Positions 34,301 to 43,823 of a DNA stretch of 43,823 bases are shown here, piece after piece; the stretch's first letter is position 1; each line of letters begins with the position of its first letter. Both the position numbers and the translations under genes were made by a program. The DNA comes from Planctomyces sp. Lineage in GTDB: Bacteria; Planctomycetota; Planctomycetia; Planctomycetales; Planctomycetaceae. Location of the stretch: positions 1-43,823 of the forward strand of contig JAEUIH010000062.1 of NCBI GenBank assembly GCA_016795105.1, in the 5' to 3' direction. A model generated the notes under the pieces. The model did not search any database and was not told the origin of the DNA. It saw only the letters and a program-made list of their open reading frames with translations.

Positions 34301-34797
34301 AGTCGATTCGCAAGCCGGTCGAGTTGCTCGCCGTTCACATATTCCATCACCATAAAGTCCGTCTTGCCGACGCGACCAGCGTCGAGCGTTCGGACTATGT
34401 TCGGGCTGTTTAACTGTGATGATGCCAGAATCTCCCGACGAAATCGTTTCACGAGTGTTTGATTTGCCGAGAGCTTCTTAGCCATCACTTTAATGGCAAC
34501 GATCTCGCCACTCTGATGATCGAGTGCTCGGAAGACATGACCCATCCCGCCACGTCCAACTGGATTCAGCAATCGATATTGTTGAAGCACAAAGCCCGTC
34601 TGGCCTCGAACAATCTGCGACCTCTGCCACTCGGTGAGTAGATTCTGCTGCACCAGCTTTTGACTGAGTGCTTCTGCAGTCAGATCTGCTGAATCCGGCT
34701 GCTGAACCAGTGAACACAGATCGGCCATCTGTTCTTCTGTCAGCAGCCGACTCTTCTTTAGCAGAGCAAGCAGTTCTTTCACACCGGGTTGAGGCAT
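31327..34797 (-). CDS. Giant membrane-anchored Ser/Thr kinase with extracytoplasmic Ig-like and C-terminal domains
   Basis: A 1156-aa protein. A helical N-terminal domain (1-70) precedes a Hanks kinase: glycine loop G-R-G-G-M-G (81-86), K103, H-R-D-I-K-P-A-N (195-202), M-D-M-G (218-221, DMG in place of DFG, aspartate kept) and S-P-E. After a linker a membrane helix lies near 430-450. Outside follow Gly/Asn-rich sequence, two or three putative Ig/cadherin-like beta domains (about 480-730), a helical region, and a C-terminal jelly-roll reminiscent of DUF1080/LamG (about 960-1150). It would link outside binding to phosphorylation. The ATG at 34797 has AGGG nearby; a GTG lies at 34833. TAG stop is 9 nt from a REP. 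Confidence 0.85.
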   Translation of the reverse strand: MPQPGVKELLALLKKSRLLTEEQMADLCSLVQQPDSADLTAEALSQKLVQQNLLTEWQRSQIVRGQTGFVLQQYRLLNPVGRGGMGHVFRALDHQSGEIVAIKVMAKKLSANQTLVKRFRREILASSQLNSPNIVRTLDAGRVGKTDFMVMEYVNGEQLDRLANRLFFVPERICCEIIRQAAVGLQHAFEKQMVHRDIKPANLIVDWSPEGIGTVKVMDMGLVRLSTESEEQKTVTKAGQVMGTPDYMSPEQGWDTTKVDIRSDIYSLGLTFFRMLTGRLPFPGENPLQVLMARCSRDAPSARSFRPEISPEVDAIVRRMTLRDPAARFQTPMELVAALEPLCVQLTRESVRAGSGEVWDSQNDVRLMPTSDPENPDPGYQQFLKEMDSGAAVDLMTASGGSDPVIPQTLPIIDRGSSPSMRRAKSKKRMNAGIAAAVITVIGVGGLIISLTGGGGNANGGGNNVSSGQGGAGETVSLTPLPEATLATPEIAKVHVGESVSVQPQLTVKSAPTTGKLVFALGKTAPASATIQEESGQVIWDVPSTQTPLDYHLPVELYFEETGSARRLVTSTVLTVRVERGEVSYTFPELPNQRILVGQRFEAPFAVTPKPSDPESVRYEITSGSLPGMDLEVNTGRFVWTPSADDVGRHEVVVKLVSVADQKVLATRTLRIAVRPGVLKISIPDFPEQVAKAGEVFRLSLGDRPLTKVLPRGVRMRLASESPRGAELDLSKPELSWPVPENASGTVELRLIVEPEFPDIEFADDSKLETRIRVQIQPLPPRLTPPSEDEVLAEETKLRELLSRDLTQARTATARLDLANQLMERAIDLPDGAGHFAVLNLAWEQAEKARATDLQFEINRLRSIRYGIDENASGLEVVKNFRKSAVSGGQVDLVVEHCLRLAAVAAKEQRWNDVEELLEPAGQLTRGGQGTQKLMAADIDQVRKAIEKPGEEPQTVDPAAAQELLRILQKWQFSALFDQPTTLAFLQANSGQTPPADDGRSRWNINKQRFQLTGTGSGILTGFLETAREADRYVVRFQTGPSTNALQFVFGAVQSQQLNAYLLTLDATGFGRIQKVPEGNVVAEPPNVNIPGTGNGQLVEITVDGDQVTARVNGIQVANQRISDLKPGRIGIVAPLNRPAPGPASDIRQPRILILP

Positions 34798-34909
34798 AGC
34801 CGCCCTGTCTTCCTGTCTCGGGCATCGTTTCACGTCGCGCTATTCTAGGTCACGGAGCAGAAATCCGCACGTGAAAAAAGGGCGTCATGCCTCTTCCCCC
34901 CTGGGAACA

Positions 34910-36418
34910 TTATTCTTTCGGGATGGAATTCAGGGTGTAATAGGCAAGGCTGTGAAGCAGGGGATTTCCCCCCCGTGATCTTACTCCACTGGCCTGCAGT
35001 TCATGAACGTGGCCACGCTTCAGCCCATCGATGACCAGATGAACCTGCAAACCGTCATCTGAGACATGGATTTCGCGGATTTTTGGAGTTGTATGGTCCA
35101 CTTCGGGGCTGCCATACGACTCCTGAAAAATATATGTGTATGTCTGAATTGACCAGCTGTCGATGGCTTTTGCAGAGTCCACATCTACGGGTTCTGTCAA
35201 TGTCAACAAAAATCCGTCTGATGCCGCTCGCATCGCCTGAATTTCAAAAGGTACAACTTTCTTCCAGCGAAGCCGCTCCAGCGCGAAGGGTTCTGTCCCT
35301 CGTGAACCCCAACCACGATTCGTACCACCGACAATCAACGAACCATCAGACGCCATTTTCAGCGCCAGACTTCCGGATGAAAGTCCTTCACGAAACGGAA
35401 AACACGCGCCCTGATAGTGGTCGCCAACTTTCTCAAGGTAGCATCGCATCACAGTACTATGGGTAACATCACCCACAAACATCTGTCCATGAAACGGACC
35501 GAAACGACCTTCAGAATCATCACAGGCAAAGCCACTCGCTGACTGTCCCATTTTCTGATACGGAAACAGAATCGCAGGCGGTTCATAGTCCGGATTGCGG
35601 TCCGCTTCTTCAATCATGCGAGTCCCGCTCTTCGCTGCCTCGGGTAGTCTCAGCGATCCGTCACTCACGAGGGAGTACCACTTTAATCCAGCGGGATGTC
35701 CCTGAAATGCGCCAGGCTTCAGCCACTTCAAACTGCATGTTCCGTTCCATGGTCCCTGATTGTCTGTGTAGAACAGCTCTCCATTCAGATCGAAGCCGAT
35801 TCCGCCTGGTGACCGCAGCCCACTTGCGAAAGGAGTCATCTTCCCGTCGCGATCAATCTTCAACGACCATCCTCGCCATTTGGAATCGCTTCCGAATGAT
35901 CCCGTCAGACAAAGTGCGACATACATGTTTCCATCTTTGTCGAACGGAGATCCGAATGCATACTCGTGATAGTCGCCGTTAATCCCCCAGTCATCATTGA
36001 AGGTTTCGATTTCATCGGCCAGACCATCCTGATCGGAGTCCCGGAGACGTGTCACTTCACAGCGTTGTGTGGCGTAAAGCGAACCATCCCGCCATGTCAG
36101 ACCCAGAACTTCGTGAAGCCCATCGGCAAACAATCGATATTCGACCTTCTGAGGATCGTCCCCAAAGAAGTTGTGAACAATGAAGATCTGCCCGCGACGA
36201 GTCGCGATGGCAACTGTCTGATCCGGAAGAATCTCAACGGCACCAGCTTCAAGCACGATCCCTTCCGGAATCGGATACCGAATGATCTCGTAGTAATCCG
36301 ACTCCACGCTCTCCAGCTTCTCTCCCGCCACAGCGTTCTGCCGGGAAAAACCAGCAATGGAGAACAGGATTAGAGCGGCCAGCCAGTATTGAGTACCAAA
36401 TGTGTTTTGAGTTCGCAT
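34910..36418 (-). CDS. Secreted PVC-type soluble sugar-dehydrogenase-like beta-propeller
   Basis: A 502-aa exported protein with a signal peptide (about 1-32). The body is a six-bladed propeller like the PQQ glucose/sorbosone dehydrogenase fold found in planctomycete membrane-bound dehydrogenases: E-I-L-P-D-Q-T-V-A-I-A-T-R-R-G, G-L-T-W-R-D-G-S-L-Y, S-D-Q-D-G-L-A-D-E, and G-L-R-S-P-G-G-I-G-F-D-L-N-G-E-L-F-Y-T-D-N-Q-G are typical. It probably oxidises a sugar and passes electrons to the cytochrome encoded just upstream; PQQ itself is not proven. The start ATG 36418 has AGGAAGG; an alternative ATG at 36442 would overlap the cytochrome gene by 7 nt. Confidence 0.8.
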   Translation of the reverse strand: MRTQNTFGTQYWLAALILFSIAGFSRQNAVAGEKLESVESDYYEIIRYPIPEGIVLEAGAVEILPDQTVAIATRRGQIFIVHNFFGDDPQKVEYRLFADGLHEVLGLTWRDGSLYATQRCEVTRLRDSDQDGLADEIETFNDDWGINGDYHEYAFGSPFDKDGNMYVALCLTGSFGSDSKWRGWSLKIDRDGKMTPFASGLRSPGGIGFDLNGELFYTDNQGPWNGTCSLKWLKPGAFQGHPAGLKWYSLVSDGSLRLPEAAKSGTRMIEEADRNPDYEPPAILFPYQKMGQSASGFACDDSEGRFGPFHGQMFVGDVTHSTVMRCYLEKVGDHYQGACFPFREGLSSGSLALKMASDGSLIVGGTNRGWGSRGTEPFALERLRWKKVVPFEIQAMRAASDGFLLTLTEPVDVDSAKAIDSWSIQTYTYIFQESYGSPEVDHTTPKIREIHVSDDGLQVHLVIDGLKRGHVHELQASGVRSRGGNPLLHSLAYYTLNSIPKE

Positions 36419-36435
36419 GGTAAATTCTGACCTTC

Positions 36436-39420
36436 CTACCATTCCATCTGATACTGAATTCGAGACTCGACCGGAACCAGCAATTCTTTAAAGTCACCGG
36501 AATTCCTGACCAGTGGCTGACCCGCTGTAAATCGACAGCGAATCGACTGGTCCAGAACCCACTCGCCATCTCGTAACTCAATCTCGCGATTTCTGGCGAT
36601 CCTGAAATACATCGCACCGGAGTTCGTCGAACCATCCGAGTTGGTCGAATCACCAGAAGATGTTGAAGCCGAAGTGGTCAGCGTTCGCAGCAGACCGGCG
36701 TCCTGCTGAGTCACGACAGGGCGAAGTTCGTCGGTGACCTGTAGACCATGAGCCCGATAACGAAAAGCAGGAACGCCGTTTCCGTCGAGCTTGTAACCAT
36801 CAAACTCGAAGCCCGAATCACGAGGAGACTCTGTCGGCCACGGACTGTCGAGGGAATTAAGGACAGCAATTGGCGGTCCCGATGGAAGTTCCATCACATG
36901 GTCGCCCAGCGGACTTTGCGCTCCGGGGCCACGGCCTTCCCAATGCATCGCCGCATCAATGAATGCACCGTGCCAGATCAGTCGAGGAGCGAAGTCTTCG
37001 GCGTCCCACGCGAAATGAGCTTTCTCCGGTGTTCCTACAGCAATCCCTCGTGGCGATAAGCCCTGGATGAAATTGCGGTAGATGATGGTTCGATCCGTGG
37101 GCTTTAGCTCTATGGACTGTTTCTGAAGTCCCGACGGTACTTTTGCTTCAGCACCGTCTTCAAGGTACTTCCAGATCGACTCAATCTGAACATCCGGCTT
37201 GCCATCCAGAATCTTTGGCAACACGGACCGTCCGTTCGGCCATGCTGTCGGCATTCGTGTTCCCGGACGGTACTCCATCGGATTCATCAGATAACGATGA
37301 AACCACTCACGCCTCAACCGTTTTGTCATCGTCGTCATATTGACGGCCTGAACGCCAACCACTTTGAATTCATTGAATGTGTGGCACTTGATGCACCCCA
37401 GAGCACGGTCGCCAATCATGTGTCTGGCGTCGGCCTTGTAACGGTGCTCGGCAACCGGCATCTCAACGCTCAACTCCTCTTTTCGCACATCGGTTTCAGT
37501 AAATGTCTCCGCCAATGCTCTCGCGCCAGCATGGCCAAACTTCGGCATACGAGTAAACATGTAGGGGCGATCGCGGGCTCCTTCGTTGAGTACCGTTCGC
37601 AACCACTCAGGATTCAACTTATCCCCCACGCCATTGAGATGTGGAGGCAATCGACCTTCATCACCCATCTCTGGTATCGCACCGGTGAACAGTTTGTCCG
37701 TCTTCGTGACGATTCCGCCTCTCTTATTGCGTTCGTGACACGCATAACAGTTGAGTGCAGTCATCGTGAACTCAATCCGTTGCTCACCGGTCAGTTCAGG
37801 AATCCCCTCCGCGCCGGATTGTGCGGGCGTTTCTGATTTCGATTGCGTCACCGACTGAATCAGCAAACGGAGATCCGACCGTTGTCGCTGACTAAAGGAA
37901 AACCGCGGCACCTTGCTGTCGCTCAACACGGTCGCCGCTGTCACATTCCCAGTCGCGTCTGGTGACTCAATGGTGTTTGGCGTCTCGGACAGACAACCTT
38001 TGTTTGGATCCATCTGAGCAAACGAAGGCGCTTTGCCGGTCCATTGAATCCGATTATCTCCTCGACCGCGTGAATGACAGGCAGCGCAGCCGAGAGAATC
38101 AAACAGTCGCCGACCTTCCTCAACCAAGCTGCGATCTGCCACAAACTGTCCTGGTTTTGGTTCGGCCTTCGCTTCAGTAATCGTCATCCAGGCCGCTGCA
38201 GACTGGCGGTTCATTCCTGGTCCGGCAATCAAGAGTCTCAGAGATTCTTCACCAGAGTTTTCAAAATATTCAACGACCAGCGGATGAGGTCCTCGAGACA
38301 GTGAGACCTTCTTTTGTGTCCAGTCTGCAGGATGAATTCCATCAAGATTCAGGACTTCGTTGCCATCGACAAGCAGTCGACTCCCGTCATCCGAACTCAG
38401 CGAGAACTCATATTCTCCCGGCTCTTCGATTTGCAGATATCCGCTGAACCGCACTGCGAACTGGTTTTCACGAGCTCCGACCTTTGCTGAAAAATCCGTT
38501 GTTCCGCCGGTTGTTACCGGCGTCAGTGTGGTGAAGTCGGGAAGCGACTGCCAGTCTCCTTCGAAATAGGCATACGATATATTCGGTTCAACGTCGACTT
38601 CGCGAATCAGATAACTTGCAACGTCATGGGCTTCCTCATCGGTGAGGTTGAGCGATGGCATGCGGCCCGATGGACGAACATCGTGGGGATTCAATAGAAA
38701 CCCTGTCAGACTGCCAATCGAATATTTTTCAGCCGGGTCACCAAGGGGCACTGAGAAGGCAGGCCTGTCAGCCTCAGAAATTCGCTGATCGCCGTGGCAT
38801 ACCGCACAACCAACACTATGAAACAGTCGCTCGCCGCGTTGAATGGCGTCGCTTCCGACAGCGCCTGGCCGGAAGTTGGAATCTTCTGTGAGAAAGCTCA
38901 CCAGCGCCCGAACGAACCTGTCGGCCTCCTGTGTGTCGTTTGGGAGGTGGATAGCCGGCATTAGTGTCCCGGGCTTGATTTTCTGAGGGTCAGCGAGAAA
39001 CCGGACCAAATAGTCGGCTGAAACTCGTTCCCCGACTTTGGTGAGATCCGGAGCCTGGCGAGCGGGCAGCGGAAGGCCGTCAATGGTCCCATGGCACGAC
39101 TGGCAATTGAGTTCGCTCAATAGCAGTGCACCATTTTTCCATTGAGGAGATTGTGTGGATTTACGAGCGTCAGCGGTCCGGAACCGTTCGTAGCCGGCAA
39201 CGATCGGGTGCGAAGGCGGACTGGTCTGAGCCTTTTTCTGAGCTTGCTGTTGTTTTGGGGCCTGCTGCGGTTGTGGCTGGACTTGCGGTTGTTTTCCGGC
39301 CTCTGGTTCCTGACCGGAGGCTGTTGCCGCAGGGAATGTGAGGGCCAAGTCCGAGAAAGAAATCCCGAAAAGGATTGTCACAACTGGCAGGAGGAATCGT
39401 ATTGAAGGCAAGGAGGACAC
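36436..39420 (-). CDS. Secreted multihaem cytochrome c protein with PA14 domain
   Basis: A 994-aa exported protein: signal peptide (1-36), Gln/Pro/Lys-rich linker (37-70), then five CxxCH haem sites at C106, C205, C445, C558 and C676. The first two belong to paired class-I-like domains. A PA14 domain (about 281-400, with D-D-G-S-R-L-L-V-D-G) lies between haems two and three, indicating carbohydrate binding. The C-terminal ~290 residues are beta-rich without haem. Such proteins in planctomycetes are thought to combine polysaccharide binding with electron transfer. The partner dehydrogenase starts at its stop codon, so they form one operon. Redox partner downstream is not in the window. Confidence 0.9.
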   Translation of the reverse strand: MSSLPSIRFLLPVVTILFGISFSDLALTFPAATASGQEPEAGKQPQVQPQPQQAPKQQQAQKKAQTSPPSHPIVAGYERFRTADARKSTQSPQWKNGALLLSELNCQSCHGTIDGLPLPARQAPDLTKVGERVSADYLVRFLADPQKIKPGTLMPAIHLPNDTQEADRFVRALVSFLTEDSNFRPGAVGSDAIQRGERLFHSVGCAVCHGDQRISEADRPAFSVPLGDPAEKYSIGSLTGFLLNPHDVRPSGRMPSLNLTDEEAHDVASYLIREVDVEPNISYAYFEGDWQSLPDFTTLTPVTTGGTTDFSAKVGARENQFAVRFSGYLQIEEPGEYEFSLSSDDGSRLLVDGNEVLNLDGIHPADWTQKKVSLSRGPHPLVVEYFENSGEESLRLLIAGPGMNRQSAAAWMTITEAKAEPKPGQFVADRSLVEEGRRLFDSLGCAACHSRGRGDNRIQWTGKAPSFAQMDPNKGCLSETPNTIESPDATGNVTAATVLSDSKVPRFSFSQRQRSDLRLLIQSVTQSKSETPAQSGAEGIPELTGEQRIEFTMTALNCYACHERNKRGGIVTKTDKLFTGAIPEMGDEGRLPPHLNGVGDKLNPEWLRTVLNEGARDRPYMFTRMPKFGHAGARALAETFTETDVRKEELSVEMPVAEHRYKADARHMIGDRALGCIKCHTFNEFKVVGVQAVNMTTMTKRLRREWFHRYLMNPMEYRPGTRMPTAWPNGRSVLPKILDGKPDVQIESIWKYLEDGAEAKVPSGLQKQSIELKPTDRTIIYRNFIQGLSPRGIAVGTPEKAHFAWDAEDFAPRLIWHGAFIDAAMHWEGRGPGAQSPLGDHVMELPSGPPIAVLNSLDSPWPTESPRDSGFEFDGYKLDGNGVPAFRYRAHGLQVTDELRPVVTQQDAGLLRTLTTSASTSSGDSTNSDGSTNSGAMYFRIARNREIELRDGEWVLDQSIRCRFTAGQPLVRNSGDFKELLVPVESRIQYQMEW

Positions 39421-39831
39421 CCTTATTCCTGAATTTCGGGATCAATCAATCGCGTGCGGATCATGTCGAAGCGCGGCATGAGATGCAAACACGATTGAAA
39501 ATCCTGCAAACACTACCTGATCTGCATGCAGAAATTACAAAACTGGGATTGTGAGAAGGGGATCTGGGAGAGGTTGTCAGGGAGTCGAGTTCCAAACCGT
39601 CTTCCGGTTGAACACAGAGTGTCTCATTCTGACGGCGCGCTATCAGAGGGATTTTGACGCGTCGGCAAAACCTGCGTCAGGCAGCAGTCCGCTTTGTCTT
39701 GAGAGGCAAGGACTTACGACTACACCAGAAATTACATACACGATTACAGAATTTTGGCGCGCCGAGTGCAAGTTATGGAAAAACAGTCTAGCCCGGAACA
39801 AAACGCTGAAGAGCACTCGAAAGGAATTGTC
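39421..39831. other. Intergenic region without a supported gene
   Basis: This gap lies between the divergent cytochrome and small-ORF genes. A plus-strand frame ends at 39553 (its last 23 codons begin M-Q-T-R-L-K-I-L-Q-T-L-P) and reads like protein, but has no ribosome site and overlaps the start of the cytochrome gene; it may be the tail of a lost gene. No clear promoter or hairpin was found. Confidence 0.4.
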
Positions 39832-40035
39832 ATGTCGATCAGCAATCTTACTCTGGAACGTCAGCTTCTCGAATCCGACGCCGGTCAATCTGTTTATGAC
39901 GCACTGATTCAGGCGAACGTCGATCTCCGCACCGTCTCTCTTGACCTCGTCAAGGACATGCTGAACGCTGAGTGCCGTCATCGTCGTCTGCTTGGTCAAA
40001 GCTGCCGTTCCGAACGCATCCTCTCGCTGATCTGA
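39832..40035 (+). CDS. Small hypothetical protein upstream of dnaE2
   Basis: A 67-aa soluble protein, mostly helical, starting M-S-I-S-N-L-T-L-E-R-Q-L-L-E and ending R-S-E-R-I-L-S-L-I, with charged and leucine residues spaced as in an amphipathic helix bundle. No family is recognised and it is not ImuA or ImuB. The ATG at 39832 is preferred for the AAAGGA 6 nt upstream; the frame opens at 39754. Stop TGA is 9 nt before GTAG of array 8, which separates it from dnaE2, so both may be on one transcript. Coding is supported by the ribosome site and the REP placement only. Confidence 0.55.
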   Translation: MSISNLTLERQLLESDAGQSVYDALIQANVDLRTVSLDLVKDMLNAECRHRRLLGQSCRSERILSLI

Positions 40036-40044
40036 CCCCAAAAT

Positions 40045-40258
40045 GTAGGATGGGCATTCCTGCCCGTCGAGAACCCCGGCTGTGTTTCCGCGGCGGGAGC
40101 AGCGCGGGGCAGTGCGGCTCGGGCAAGAATGCCCAAGCTACATTTGTGGGGACGTGCTCGGGCAAGAATGCCCAAGCTACATTTGTGGGGACGTGCTCGG
40201 GCAGGAATGCCCAAGCTACATTTGTGGGGACGTGCTCGGGCAGGAATGCCCAAGCTAC
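40045..40258. repeat. REP-like hairpin array 8 (B, then four A')
   Basis: Type B forward at 40045-40068, type A reverse at 40117-40141, 40156-40180, 40195-40219 and 40234-40258. The A' copies repeat with an exact 39-bp period; the first two have loop TTCT and the last two TTCC, so the loop variant spread with duplication. The array ends 24 nt before the dnaE2 ATG and fills its leader. Confidence 0.95.
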
Positions 40259-40282
40259 ATATATTTTGGGTGTTTGTAAGGT

Positions 40283-43612
<3,330 letters not shown>

Positions 43613-43632
43613 AGAAGACCCCCAAAATAAAT

Positions 43633-43748
43633 GTAGCTTGGGCATTCCTGCCCGAGCCGCACTGCACCAAATGTAGCTTGGGCATTCCTGCCCGAGCCGC
43701 CCCTGCGCCGCGGCAGTGCTCGAACCAGTGCGTGGACGGGCAGGAATG
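43633..43748. repeat. REP-like hairpin array 9 (A, A, truncated B')
   Basis: Type A forward at 43633-43657 and 43673-43697 (40-bp period). A type B reverse copy begins at 43735 but breaks after 43748, its second arm replaced by unrelated ACGCGCCCGAC sequence without CTAC. The remaining 43749-43823 has no recognisable feature. This is the only array whose outer end is lost. Confidence 0.9.
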
Positions 43749-43823
43749 ACGCGCCCGACAAAAGTCCAGGAAACATCAAGGACTGACCTGGCGTGGGATC
43801 TGAGAGTTCCCTAAGGTACTCTG

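Noticed and set aside
39421-39553. Short protein-like frame ending at 39553
   Set aside because: It reads like the C-terminus of a protein but overlaps the cytochrome start, lacks a ribosome site and has no credible beginning; kept only as a note.

Overview
The window looks like chromosomal DNA of a planctomycete (phylum Planctomycetota). The signs are lineage-typical families: a DUF1501 protein with a WD40 partner, a PA14/multihaem cytochrome-c protein with a PVC-type dehydrogenase, a BBP7-like outer-membrane protein, two membrane-anchored Ser/Thr kinases, a small conserved lipoprotein and paired ExbD-like proteins. No plasmid, phage, CRISPR, tRNA or rRNA signal was found. Genus and species cannot be fixed from the sequence alone.

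Layout. 1-1381: a REP-associated tyrosine transposase (RAYT) between two arrays of REP-like hairpins. 1381-6358 (minus): a MotA/TolQ/ExbB-like channel gene followed by two ExbD-like genes. 6650-9244 (minus): DUF1501 then WD40. 9264-9524: a second REP family. 9521-13181: a Ser/Thr kinase divergent from a nucleoside hydrolase-hemD pair. 13738-15285: a nitrilase-superfamily amidohydrolase and a small lipoprotein. 15428-17326: murQ and a BadF/NagK-type kinase (MurNAc salvage). 17513-20231 (minus): GT2, LpxB-N-like and GT39/ArnT-like genes, a lipid-linked sugar transfer cassette. 20418-24693: a secreted FG-GAP protein, a PilZ protein, an unrecognised lipoprotein and a membrane gene broken by an in-frame TGA. 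24804-28989 (minus): xylA, a zinc alcohol dehydrogenase, rph and argF. 29425-31158: a putative porin. 31327-39420 (minus): a very large kinase, a PVC-type dehydrogenase and a five-haem cytochrome/PA14 protein. 39832-43612: a small unknown gene and dnaE2.

The main unusual structure is the repeat system. I count 35 copies of one GTAG-headed hairpin (one truncated) in nine intergenic arrays. There are two stem subtypes (A and B) that differ by compensatory base-pair changes, and most arrays run from A at one outer edge to B at the other, like REPINs. The arrays sit directly behind stop codons of twelve genes, always with GTAG leading in the sense direction. In three genes the TAG stop is the TAG of the repeat itself, and in two more the stop shares its G. 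A second GTAG-headed family forms head-to-head dyads with three covarying stem versions. The only candidate mobiliser in view, the RAYT, is itself bracketed by inverted type-B hairpins. The repeats appear to act as mobile, locally amplifying 3'-end modules; mobility and any terminator role are inferences from sequence.
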